Shown piece after piece: positions 1 through 7,578 of a DNA stretch of 19,686 nucleotides; the first letter of the stretch is position 1; each line of letters starts with the position of its first letter. A program made the position numbers and the translations under genes. Location: NCBI GenBank assembly GCA_964449455.1, contig CAYUYV010000087.1:1-19686 (forward strand), in the 5' to 3' direction. Under the pieces are notes generated by a model. That model worked only from the letters and a program-made list of their open reading frames with translations, did no database searches and was not told the DNA's origin. This DNA comes from CAYUYV01 sp964449455 (GTDB lineage Bacteria; Pseudomonadota; Alphaproteobacteria; JAJFIK01).

Positions 1-67
1 CTAGCCCGGTTCATCGAAGGGAGGGGCGGGGCAAAGGCGAGCCAGAGACCGGCGCCGCAGCCCCACC

Positions 68-1249
68 TTACTCTGGAGCGGTCTCAGGATCCTCGTGGAA
101 GAAGGTCCCCGTGGCGCCGACCCGCATGCCGGCGAGTTCCACCATGCCGTTTTTCAGCGTGAGCGGCAGGGCAACCTGCTCGGCCGGCTGATCATCCTCT
201 GTGATCAGCAGGGACAGCACCGAGCGGACAAGGGCGGCAAAGCTGTGATCCACAAGGCCATTGCCCGCAAGCCCGGTCAGGATCTCACCCGGATGTTCAA
301 CCCGCAGGTCCAGGCTGCCCTGGGGCCGCCCGCGCCGGTCGAGGGTGAGCGCGCCTGTGGCAGAGGCGGAAATGGGCGCCCAATCGAGGGACAGTCCGTC
401 GACGGTGATTTCGCCCTGTTTGCTGCGCCAGGCCTGCAGGGTTTGTGCCGCAAACCAGCCATGGGTTCTCGCCATCTCCCCTGGAATGCCGGTGATGATG
501 AAGCGCCCTTCGGCCCGCTCGACTGTGGTGCCGAGACCGGGCACAAGTGGTGCGCCGGAGCGTGCGCCTTCGGCGCGCAGGATTACGCGCCGCTGGGCGC
601 CTGGGGACGATTGCGCCGTATCCAACGCTTTGGCGTCGTCCGGGGCCGAGTGGAGTTGAACCCGCTCTATGCTGAAGGTCTTGCGGGCGTTCTTTGCCGA
701 CGGAGACGCCTTGTCTTCATCCGTTGTCTGAACCCGGATGGATTGTTGTCCCGCAAGGCCCTGAATGTCGATCGCGAGGCGCCCGAGTTCGCCGCGGGTG
801 CGCACGAAACTGGCGCGGGCCGCCTCCGCCGTGACGATTGTGTCGGTCAGGTTGATCCTCTCGCCCTCATGGCGCTCGATCGTGAGGGCATGCTCGCCTG
901 TCGCCTCAATGATGACATGGCTCGACTGGAGGGGCAGGGCATGAACCAGCAGACGCTCGCCCTGCCAGCGCCATCTGGCGGCTTTTTGTGAGGCGGTCCT
1001 GCGAAACCCGGCAGCCCGGGCCCCCACAATCCGAGGGCCGGCGATCCGCGGGCGCTCAACGCTCATGGTCAGGCGATAGGGAAAGCCCGTGATCCGCACA
1101 CGATCATAATCCGCCTCAAGACCGGCGGCCCGCCGGCTCTCCATCCAGGTCTCAAGACCCTCTTCAAGACGCGCGGCCGTGGCCAGCCACAGCCAGCCAT
1201 AGGCGCCAATCAGCGCGAGAATGAAGCCGATGGGCAGAACAATGCGCAT
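68..1249 (-). CDS. DUF2125 family envelope-anchored protein
   Basis: A 393-residue protein with one N-terminal hydrophobic segment (about residues 3-23, rich in I, L, W and A) followed by a long soluble region. This is the layout of an inner-membrane-anchored or exported periplasmic protein. The text around residues 30-60 (a charged W-E-S-R-R stretch, then a Y-D-R-V-R-I-T-G-F-P-Y-R-L run) and the overall length fit the alphaproteobacterial DUF2125 family, whose biochemical role is unknown. The ATG at 1249 is preceded by an AGGGA ribosome-binding site about five bases upstream, which supports this start. It lies 93 bp downstream of nrdJ on the same strand, and no terminator is visible between them, so read-through is possible. 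I infer an envelope role only from the topology; the family call rests on recognition of the N-terminal pattern. Confidence 0.8.
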   Translation of the reverse strand: MRIVLPIGFILALIGAYGWLWLATAARLEEGLETWMESRRAAGLEADYDRVRITGFPYRLTMSVERPRIAGPRIVGARAAGFRRTASQKAARWRWQGERLLVHALPLQSSHVIIEATGEHALTIERHEGERINLTDTIVTAEAARASFVRTRGELGRLAIDIQGLAGQQSIRVQTTDEDKASPSAKNARKTFSIERVQLHSAPDDAKALDTAQSSPGAQRRVILRAEGARSGAPLVPGLGTTVERAEGRFIITGIPGEMARTHGWFAAQTLQAWRSKQGEITVDGLSLDWAPISASATGALTLDRRGRPQGSLDLRVEHPGEILTGLAGNGLVDHSFAALVRSVLSLLITEDDQPAEQVALPLTLKNGMVELAGMRVGATGTFFHEDPETAPE

Positions 1250-1342
1250 CTTGTCCCTGTCGGTGTCGGGTCAGCCCCCGGCCAGCCCCTGGTGTTCCAT
1301 TGCACAAGTCTTACAGGACATGGTCTTGCGGGCCAAATCCGC

Positions 1343-3721
1343 TCAGCTGCATTTGGAGTAACCGCAATTCTGGCACGTGTCGCAGCCTTCACTGCGGATG
1401 AGCGCTGGCTGACCGCATCGCGGACAGTGCCTCGCGCCTGGCAGGGGGCCGCCAAGACGGGGCGCATGGCTGACTGGGGTGCCGTCTTCAACGGCTGTGG
1501 CGGCTTGTGACACCGGTGCTCCGCCCAAGGACGCGCCCTCGGGCAGCCAGCCGATGGCCTTCAAATGGCTTTCGATGACATTACCGATGGCTGCGAGCAG
1601 GGAGGGCACGTAGCGCCCGTCCATCCATTGGCCGCCCCGGGGATCGAACACGGCCTGGAGTTCTTCCACCACAAAACTGATATCGCCGCCCCGTCGGAAC
1701 ACGGCGCTGATCATGCGGGTCAGGCCCACGGTCCAGGCAAAATGCTCCATATTCTTGGAGTTGATGAAGATCTCGAAGGGTTGCCGGCGCCCGTCCCGCT
1801 CGATGTCGTTGAGGGTGATGTAGATGGCATGGTCCGAGTCGGGCCACCGGATCTTGTAGGTGCTGCCGTCGAGCGCGGCCGGCCGGGCCATGGGCTGGGC
1901 CGTGTCCAAAGGTGCCAGGGATTGGCCTGCTGGTTCGGTTATGGTGAGGGCCCGCGAGCCCGATCCGGCCTCGCCGTGTGCCCCATGGGAGGATGCTTCG
2001 CCGGCGGGGGGCGCGGGCTCTTCCGTATCGACACTGAGCACCGAGCCTGTGACCTCATTCGGCCGATAGGTCGTGCAGCCCTTGCAGCCCATGGCATAGG
2101 CCTGGGCATAAACGGACTTGAAGTCCTCAAAGTTGATATCGGCGGGCACATTGATGGTTTTGGAGATGGCGCTGTCGATATAGGCCTGGGCGGCGGCCTG
2201 GATCGCCACATGGTCTGCCGGCTTTATGGTCTGTGCGCTGACAAAAGCATCCGGCAGGGCAGCGTCCTCACCAAAGCGTTCCCGGAACAGGCGATAGGCA
2301 TAGTCCTCCACCTTCGCCGTCGTGCGGCTGCCATCCGGATTGAGGATGGAGCGCTGGTAGGTGAAGCTGAAGACAGGTTCAATCCCGCTAGAGACATTCT
2401 CGGCAAAGAGGGAAATCGTACCCGTGGGCGCGATCGAGGTGACGAGCGCATTGCGGATGCCGTGCTCGGCGATGCCCGCGCGGATATCCTCTGGCAGCCC
2501 ACGGATGGTCTCGCCGGCCAGGTAGGCATCCCGGTCGAACAGGGCGAAGGCTCCCCGCTCGCGGGCCAGATCTACGCTGGCGCGATAGGCACTGTCCCGC
2601 AGCCGGGCGAGCCACTCATGGGTCAGGCGCACGGCATCTTGCGAGTCATAACGCACGCCGCATTGAATGAGGGCATCGGCAAGCCCCGTGATGCCAAGGC
2701 CGATCCGGCGCTTGGTCCGGGCCTCGCTGGCCTGGATTTCGAGTGGGTAGCCGGAGACCTCAATGACATTGTCCATCATCCGCACGGCCACGGGAACGAG
2801 GTCCTCAAGGGCAGCCGTATCAAGGGCGGCATTGGATCCGAATGGATCCTTCACAAGGCGTGCCAGATTGATGGAGCCGAGCAGGCAGGCGCCATAGGGG
2901 GGGAGGGGCTGTTCCCCACACGGATTGGTCGCCCGGATCGTTTCGCAGTAATTGAGGTTGTTGCGCTTGTTAATCCGGTCAATGAAGATCACGCCGGGCT
3001 CGGCATAGTCATAGGTTGCCCGCATGATTTTGTCCCACAGCGCCCGCGCGTCCACGGTCTTGAAAGCTCGGCCGCCAAAGCGCAGCGGCCAGGGATCGCC
3101 TGCCTCCACGGCGGCCATGAAGGCGTCCGTGACGAGGACGGACAGATTGAACATGCGCAAGGCGCCCGGATCGGATTTGGCGTCGATGAAGGCTTCAATG
3201 TCCGGGTGGTCGCAGGCGAGGGTGGCCATCATGGCGCCGCGCCGGGCGCCAGCAGACATGATCGTGCGGCACATGGCGTCCCAGACACTCATGAAGGAAA
3301 GGGGGCCGGAGGCATCCGCAGCAACACCGCGCACGCGAGCGCCCCGGGGCCGGAGACTGGAAAAGTCATACCCAATGCCGCCGCCCTGCTGCATGGTGAG
3401 GGCAGCCTCGCGCAGATGCTCGAAAATGCCCCCCATGTCGTCGGGGATTTGCCCCATGACGAAGCAATTGAACAGGGTGACCCGCCGCCCGGTTCCGGCA
3501 CCTGCCAGGATCCGGCCCGCCGGCAGGAAGCGGAAATCGGTCATAGCCTCTTCAAAGCGCCGTGCCCAATGGGCCTGGTCGGCCTTGGCCTCCACACTGG
3601 CCAGGGCGCGGGCCACCCGGGCCCAACTTTCTTCAACCCGCGCTTCAAGGGCCCGCCCATCGGCATCCTTGACGCGATACTTCATGTCCCAGATCTCCTG
3701 GGAGATGGGCAGCCGGGTCAT
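1343..3721 (-). CDS. nrdJ: Adenosylcobalamin-dependent (class II) ribonucleotide reductase
   Basis: Reduces ribonucleotides to deoxyribonucleotides using a coenzyme B12-generated thiyl radical, independent of oxygen. The active-site set is complete: Cys86 in an F-N-C-F motif, Asn266-Pro-Cys268-Gly-Glu270 (radical cysteine with its Asn and Glu partners), and Cys279, exactly 11 residues after the radical cysteine as in Lactobacillus class II enzymes. An A-P-T-G-T phosphate-binding motif is at 431-435 and G-C-K-G-C at 545-549. After a low-complexity linker (about 560-620) comes a TSCPD-like domain (about 620-725). The tail holds six cysteines (766, 769, 780, 783, 786, 791) in zinc-ribbon style CxxC pairs, which probably serve in metal binding and/or re-reduction by thioredoxin. 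At 792 residues it is shorter than the roughly 1200-residue enzymes I associate with many alphaproteobacteria. An AAGGAG site lies six bases before the ATG. The upstream gap contains DnaA boxes. Confidence 0.96.
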   Translation of the reverse strand: MTRLPISQEIWDMKYRVKDADGRALEARVEESWARVARALASVEAKADQAHWARRFEEAMTDFRFLPAGRILAGAGTGRRVTLFNCFVMGQIPDDMGGIFEHLREAALTMQQGGGIGYDFSSLRPRGARVRGVAADASGPLSFMSVWDAMCRTIMSAGARRGAMMATLACDHPDIEAFIDAKSDPGALRMFNLSVLVTDAFMAAVEAGDPWPLRFGGRAFKTVDARALWDKIMRATYDYAEPGVIFIDRINKRNNLNYCETIRATNPCGEQPLPPYGACLLGSINLARLVKDPFGSNAALDTAALEDLVPVAVRMMDNVIEVSGYPLEIQASEARTKRRIGLGITGLADALIQCGVRYDSQDAVRLTHEWLARLRDSAYRASVDLARERGAFALFDRDAYLAGETIRGLPEDIRAGIAEHGIRNALVTSIAPTGTISLFAENVSSGIEPVFSFTYQRSILNPDGSRTTAKVEDYAYRLFRERFGEDAALPDAFVSAQTIKPADHVAIQAAAQAYIDSAISKTINVPADINFEDFKSVYAQAYAMGCKGCTTYRPNEVTGSVLSVDTEEPAPPAGEASSHGAHGEAGSGSRALTITEPAGQSLAPLDTAQPMARPAALDGSTYKIRWPDSDHAIYITLNDIERDGRRQPFEIFINSKNMEHFAWTVGLTRMISAVFRRGGDISFVVEELQAVFDPRGGQWMDGRYVPSLLAAIGNVIESHLKAIGWLPEGASLGGAPVSQAATAVEDGTPVSHAPRLGGPLPGARHCPRCGQPALIRSEGCDTCQNCGYSKCS

Positions 3722-4045
3722 GTCAGGCTCCTTGGCGCTTCACGGGCCGCACAAAGCGGGCGACTGGAGGGTGGGTATGGCCGCAGGCAGGGTCAAGGCG
3801 ATCTGTGCCACCTTTGCGACGGAGAGTGTTCCTTTTTTGTTCGTTTGTCCAGCACATGTTCCAAGGCTGGTGACCGGAACCGGCAGCCCGCTGTGTGAAA
3901 CGATGTGGATTGCCTGTAAGATTTTATCCACATGTTTGGTTTTGCCCCCATAACTCCCAGACTCATCCACAGACCCAGGTCTCCGGGATGGAATTGCGCA
4001 CCCATTCCCCAGAGTTATGCACAGATTGCGTGATAAAGGCTGCCA
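3722..4045. other. Intergenic region between plsC and nrdJ (324 bp)
   Basis: No convincing gene lies here. Weak open frames exist on the minus strand but they lack family resemblance and a ribosome-binding site. The region must contain the nrdJ promoter and the end of the plsC transcript, but no clear hairpin with a T-run follows plsC. It is locally less GC-rich than its surroundings, with a T-rich tract at 3830-3847. It holds the DnaA-box cluster described separately and a GANTC site at 3960-3964 that overlaps one box. No B12 riboswitch core and no NrdR box pair could be recognised. Confidence 0.7.
3892..4023. promoter_or_regulatory. Cluster of DnaA boxes upstream of nrdJ
   Basis: Five 9-mers resembling the DnaA box TTWTNCACA lie within 132 bp. 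TTATCCACA (3924-3932, plus) and TTATGCACA (4015-4023, plus) are perfect. TCATCCACA (3963-3971, plus) has one mismatch. TTTCACACA (3892-3900, minus) has one mismatch, and CAATCCACA (3904-3912, minus) has two. The flank at 4010-4024 reads CAGAG-box-G, like box R4 of the E. coli origin. The known role of such boxes is to bind DnaA, either at an origin or at DnaA-regulated promoters such as E. coli nrdAB. The nearest perfect box is about 200 bp upstream of the nrdJ start codon. The box sequences are observed; their function is inferred. Confidence 0.6.
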
Positions 4046-4807
4046 TTACGCCGCGTGCGGCGTTCCAGCGAGGCGAGAAGAGGCGGAGTCGATCCGATCG
4101 GTCAGCATTCGGGTGAATGCCTCGCGCGGTTCTCCCGGCGCGATCGGCTCAAGAATTTCCAGGGTAATTGTCCCGGGCCGAAACGCAAAGCCTTTTGCGG
4201 GCCAGCAGCGACCGGAATTCAGCGCGATCGGCACGCAGGGCACACCGAGGCTTCGGTAGAGGGCCGCCGCGCCGGGTTTAAAAGGCATGCGCTCGCCGGG
4301 CCGGGTGCGCGTGCCTTCGGGGAAAATGACCACGGACCGGCCCCGCTTCACGGCCCTTGCCGCGTCTTTGAGCAGGGCCTTGAGGGCCCGCGCATGGGCG
4401 TCCCGCTCCACGGCAATCATGTCGAGCTTGCGGCCATACCAGCCGTAAAAGGGGATGTTCAGCAGCTCCCGCTTCATTACCACGGCCGGGTTCCTGGCCA
4501 GGTCGAACACTTTGATGGTGTCCCACATGGCCTGATGCTTGGAGGCGAACAGGACGGGTCCCGGTGGAATGCGCTCAAGGCCCCGAATGACCACACGCAC
4601 GCCGATGATGTGGCGAAAGCCCCAAAGCACAAGGTGACGCCAGAGGGTGGCGGAGGCGAGCGCAATCCGTTCAGGCAGCACCATGACCGGCAGCGACAGG
4701 ACGCCGATAATGAGTGTAAGGACAACCATCCAAACCATGAAAAGCGCGGAGCGAAGGGGTCTTGCCGGCAGGAGTGGCACCGGTTCCATAGGGGTTTTCA
4801 TGCCCAT
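4046..4807 (-). CDS. plsC: 1-acyl-sn-glycerol-3-phosphate acyltransferase (PlsC/LPLAT family)
   Basis: Transfers an acyl group to lysophosphatidic acid to make phosphatidic acid, the precursor of membrane phospholipids, at the inner membrane. The protein has 253 residues with an N-terminal hydrophobic segment (about 20-44). The catalytic H-X4-D motif is His91 to Asp96 (H-Q-A-M-W-D), and the substrate-binding F-P-E-G-T-R motif is at 162-167; both are intact. It is the last gene of the minus-strand run ftsE-ftsX-DUF218-plsC and starts 34 bp after the DUF218 stop codon. The first ATG (4807) is used here; a second in-frame ATG at 4801 is equally possible because the Shine-Dalgarno sequence (GGAATGGG region) is weak. 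No intrinsic terminator is visible after it. Confidence 0.93.
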   Translation of the reverse strand: MGMKTPMEPVPLLPARPLRSALFMVWMVVLTLIIGVLSLPVMVLPERIALASATLWRHLVLWGFRHIIGVRVVIRGLERIPPGPVLFASKHQAMWDTIKVFDLARNPAVVMKRELLNIPFYGWYGRKLDMIAVERDAHARALKALLKDAARAVKRGRSVVIFPEGTRTRPGERMPFKPGAAALYRSLGVPCVPIALNSGRCWPAKGFAFRPGTITLEILEPIAPGEPREAFTRMLTDRIDSASSRLAGTPHAA

Positions 4808-4841
4808 CGGCCCATTCCAACCGCTGTGAACGGTGCCCTGC

Positions 4842-5525
4842 TCACCGCGCCGGCAAAAGAAAGCTGGCGCTGTATTTCAGATATTCCCGCAGGATCAGAC
4901 GCCCGGCGATGGACCATTCCCAACGGGTGGTGGGCCCAAAGCCAGGGGGGAATACGGGATGGGGAATGAGGGTGACGCCGGGAAGGGTGCGGCGCATCTC
5001 CATCAGGCTGCGCGGCATGTGATAATTGGCCGTCACCACGATGAGCGAGGTAAAGCCGTGGGCCCGGGCCCACCGGCCGGTCTCCTGGGCATTGCCGCGG
5101 GTATCCATGGCGGCCCGGTCGAGATCGACGCAGCATTCAAGGTCTGATGCCTTCTCCTCGCCATAGAGCGCCAGGAAATCCGCACGGCTTGTGCCCTCAT
5201 GGACGCCGCTGATCAGCAAACGTTCACCGCGCCCCTGGGCCAGAAGCTGCATGGCCTCATCAAGCCGGTAGTCACCGCCGGTGAGGACGACGATGCCGTC
5301 TGCCGCGGATTGGCTGGTGATCGGCTCGCGCGGAATACCAGCCATGAAAACCATAAGACCGGCCAGCCAGGCGAGTGCAACCAGCGCGACAGTCAGCAGA
5401 AAAAAACGCAGCAGTGGCGCCCGGCGCCGTCTGAACAGACGTTTCGGCGTCGCATTCAGTCCCGGAGACACAAGACCAGGACGGTGGGCAATGCCCCTGG
5501 AGCGTCCGGAAAACAGTCGTTTCAC
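4842..5525 (-). CDS. DUF218 / YdcF-ElyC-SanA family membrane protein
   Basis: A 227-residue protein with a basic cytoplasmic N-terminus (about 1-38, many Arg and Lys), one transmembrane segment (about 39-63) and a DUF218 domain (about 77-200). Family signatures are visible: G-I-V-V-L-T-G-G at 77-84, L-L-I-S-G at 103-107, N-A-Q-E at 145-148 and V-T-A-N-Y-H-M-P-R at 164-172. Relatives such as SanA and ElyC act in envelope integrity or lipid-carrier metabolism, but the precise reaction is not known and I assign none. The start is a GTG (5525-5523) with AAAGGCGAG about six bases upstream, 53 bp after the ftsX stop. Its place between ftsX and plsC supports an envelope role. Confidence 0.88.
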   Translation of the reverse strand: MKRLFSGRSRGIAHRPGLVSPGLNATPKRLFRRRRAPLLRFFLLTVALVALAWLAGLMVFMAGIPREPITSQSAADGIVVLTGGDYRLDEAMQLLAQGRGERLLISGVHEGTSRADFLALYGEEKASDLECCVDLDRAAMDTRGNAQETGRWARAHGFTSLIVVTANYHMPRSLMEMRRTLPGVTLIPHPVFPPGFGPTTRWEWSIAGRLILREYLKYSASFLLPAR

Positions 5526-5578
5526 GCAGTCTCGCCTTTGTCAGTTTCGCATTCGCCTCAGCTATACCAAAAGAGACT

Positions 5579-6553
5579 TTACATGACGCGACCGACGACC
5601 GATAGGGCCGTAAGACGGGCTGTCACCATCGAGACCAGGGCGCTGAGAAGAGGGACGAGAAGGAGCGATCCATAGGCATCAAGCCCAAGGGTCAGCCCGG
5701 GGATGAAATATTCGGCGCCGGCATTCACGAAGAGCCCAACCCCCCAAAGCGTGAGCGCCGCACAGATCGCGCCGCACAGACCCGACCAGAAGCCCAGCCG
5801 CACGAAATGCCCTTGGAACTCGGATGCAATGAAGCCGTCCTTGGCCCCGATCAGGTGGAGCACTTCCACAATTTGGCGGTTCGCCGCCATGGCCGCCCGG
5901 GTGGCGAAGGCCACAATCGCGATGGCTGCGATGACGATCAGGCTGAGCGCTGCCATGGACAAGGCCTGGAGGGATGTGGAAAAGCCCAAAAGGCGGGATT
6001 TCCACTGGGAATGGTCATTAAGCGAGGCGCCGGGGACATCCCTCGCCAATGTCTCGCCAAGCTGCTCGATGGCCGTATCGGAGGTCTGCGCGCTGTCGAG
6101 CCGAACGGTGACGATCTGGGGCATTTGGAGGTCTTTGGGCAGGTTGCCCCGACCAATATGGGGCTCAACCAGCGCGGCGGCCTCTTCCGGACTCAAAGCC
6201 TTGATGTCGTAGAGCCCGGGCGTGCTGCGCAGAATGTCGAGAACAAGGGACATCTGCAGGGTTGGATCGGCGGAATCATTGGGCTTGATCTGCACCGTGA
6301 TGGCGCTTGACAGATCGCTCGCATAGGCCCCGGCAGTCTGACGGACCGAAAGTGTGAGGCCAAGGGCGAGGCTTGCCAAGAAGCACATAATGGCGATCAC
6401 GGCGTAAAGCGAGCGTCCACCCGTGGACGTCGATGGGATGACGGTTTTGGAGGGCCTGGCCAGCCCTTTGACCCTTGCGGCGAGGGTCAAACCAAGCCCG
6501 TCCATCCGGTTAACACCGATCATGAGGGGGCCTGGAACGGGGGGCATGGTCAT
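5579..6553 (-). CDS. ftsX: Cell division protein FtsX
   Basis: Membrane subunit of the FtsEX ABC-type complex, which sits at the divisome and, in studied bacteria, transmits ATP hydrolysis to periplasmic peptidoglycan hydrolase regulators rather than transporting a substrate. The protein has 324 residues with a cytoplasmic N-tail (about 1-48), TM1 (about 49-70), a periplasmic loop (about 71-195) and three further membrane segments near 198-220, 252-277 and 294-318. This is the expected four-TM topology. The loop between TM2 and TM3 has the I-V-E-V-L-H-L-I-G-A-K-D-G-F-I stretch typical of the FtsX-type permease domain. The ATG overlaps the ftsE stop (ATGA), so the two are translationally coupled in the usual order. 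Confidence 0.95.
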   Translation of the reverse strand: MTMPPVPGPLMIGVNRMDGLGLTLAARVKGLARPSKTVIPSTSTGGRSLYAVIAIMCFLASLALGLTLSVRQTAGAYASDLSSAITVQIKPNDSADPTLQMSLVLDILRSTPGLYDIKALSPEEAAALVEPHIGRGNLPKDLQMPQIVTVRLDSAQTSDTAIEQLGETLARDVPGASLNDHSQWKSRLLGFSTSLQALSMAALSLIVIAAIAIVAFATRAAMAANRQIVEVLHLIGAKDGFIASEFQGHFVRLGFWSGLCGAICAALTLWGVGLFVNAGAEYFIPGLTLGLDAYGSLLLVPLLSALVSMVTARLTALSVVGRVM

Positions 6554-7320
6554 CGCAGGTCCCTCCAGTCCGGCTCGGGCGGCTGTGGGATCAGATCCGG
6601 CGGCGGTGCGGGAAAGGCCTGGGCGTGTGCACCCGCCCGCTTGCCACGGGTGCTGCGCTTGAGTTGGGTCAGACGGCCCGCCTCGATATGCAGATTGGGG
6701 CCCCCCACTTCATCAACCAGCGCCGTATCGTGGGTCGCCACGAGAACAGTCGTTCCCAGCTCGTTCAATTCAAGGAACAGGTGCAGGAGGCGGCGGCCCA
6801 TCTGGGGGTCCACATTCCCTGTGGGCTCGTCGGCGAGGATCAGGTCCGGCTTGGCGACGACAGCGCGGGCTATGGCGACGCGCTGTTTCTCACCCCCCGA
6901 GAGGGTGGGCGGGCGCGCCTCGATCCGATCCCCAAGACCAACCCAGGTCAAAAGCTCGCGCACATCCTCCTCATAGTCCTGGGCCGGGATATTCGCGATT
7001 TTCAACGGCAAAGCGACGTTCTCGAACGCCGTCAGATGCTCCAACAGCCGGAACTCCTGGAAGATGACGCCAATCCGGCGGCGCATCATGGGCATGTTCC
7101 GGCGCGGCAGGGTGGCAAGATCCTGGCCGAACATGGTGATCAGCCCCCGGGACGGGCGATGGGCGAGATACATGAGCTTCAAGAGGGACGTCTTACCGGC
7201 CCCCGACGCGCCGGTGAGGATGTGGAAGGTCCCCGGCTCGAGCTCAAATGTGATGTCGCGCAGGACTTCTGGCCCCAGGCCATAGCGCATGCCCACATTC
7301 TCAAAACGAATCACGACCAT
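6550..7320 (-). CDS. ftsE: Cell division ATP-binding protein FtsE
   Basis: ATPase subunit of FtsEX. All ABC motifs are intact: Walker A G-A-S-G-A-G-K-T at 37-44, Q-loop Gln88 in F-Q-E-F, signature L-S-G-G-E at 140-144, Walker B ending in Asp164-Glu165 (L-A-D-E-P), and the switch His197. The first 210 or so residues align with the usual FtsE length. The 256-residue total comes from a C-terminal tail of about 40 residues, first basic (K-R-S-T-R-G-K-R) then proline-rich. An AAAGGG sequence lies a few bases before the ATG. It is the first gene of the ftsE-ftsX-DUF218-plsC run and is divergent from the zinc-ribbon gene across a 258-bp gap containing GANTC sites. Confidence 0.96.
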   Translation of the reverse strand: MVVIRFENVGMRYGLGPEVLRDITFELEPGTFHILTGASGAGKTSLLKLMYLAHRPSRGLITMFGQDLATLPRRNMPMMRRRIGVIFQEFRLLEHLTAFENVALPLKIANIPAQDYEEDVRELLTWVGLGDRIEARPPTLSGGEKQRVAIARAVVAKPDLILADEPTGNVDPQMGRRLLHLFLELNELGTTVLVATHDTALVDEVGGPNLHIEAGRLTQLKRSTRGKRAGAHAQAFPAPPPDLIPQPPEPDWRDLR

Positions 7321-7578
7321 AATCCCTTTTGCTAGCAGAGCGCATTGTAGCGTGGCGTGGTGGGAACGACCATGAAGCGGTCGCGATGGGTTGGGGTGGT
7401 CCGGTTCAAATTATTTCAGCGCATTTCGCGCATGATCGACGACCCTCGAGATTGAGTAACACAAAGGTATGGCGAGATTCGGCTGAATCCATTAGGTTTA
7501 GTGGGGTTCATCCGGTGAGTCGGGTCTTGCCGTGTGGCGGCAGGCTGGACTTGCGAGTGTACATGGTTTGGCGCGTTT
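7321..7578. promoter_or_regulatory. Divergent promoter region between ftsE and the zinc-ribbon gene, with three GANTC sites
   Basis: This gap must drive both ftsE (minus) and the zinc-ribbon/hpt pair (plus), although I cannot pick confident -35/-10 boxes. It contains GATTC at 7476-7480 and GAATC at 7485-7489, arranged as an inverted repeat around GGCT, and GAGTC at 7517-7521. GANTC is the target of the alphaproteobacterial cell-cycle methyltransferase CcrM, and such sites can tie transcription to replication. The sites are seen directly; a regulatory role is inferred. Confidence 0.4.

Noticed and set aside
1..67. Possible start of another minus-strand gene at ATG 14-12
   Set aside because: Only a few codons are inside the window and there is no good ribosome-binding site.
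95..991. Long plus-strand frame antisense to the DUF2125 gene
   Set aside because: Composition is that of an antisense shadow, with no ribosome-binding site or recognisable domain; the minus-strand frame has a proper start and a membrane anchor.
1565..3898. Very long open frame on the plus strand antisense to nrdJ
   Set aside because: It has no family resemblance and is a by-product of high GC content opposite a strongly coding gene with a complete active site.
3740..3970. Short minus-strand frame in the plsC-nrdJ gap
   Set aside because: It has no clear ribosome-binding site or protein-like features and covers DnaA boxes, which explain the sequence better.
3722..4045. Cobalamin riboswitch or NrdR boxes upstream of nrdJ
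   Set aside because: I looked for the B12-box core and for paired NrdR palindromes and could not recognise either.
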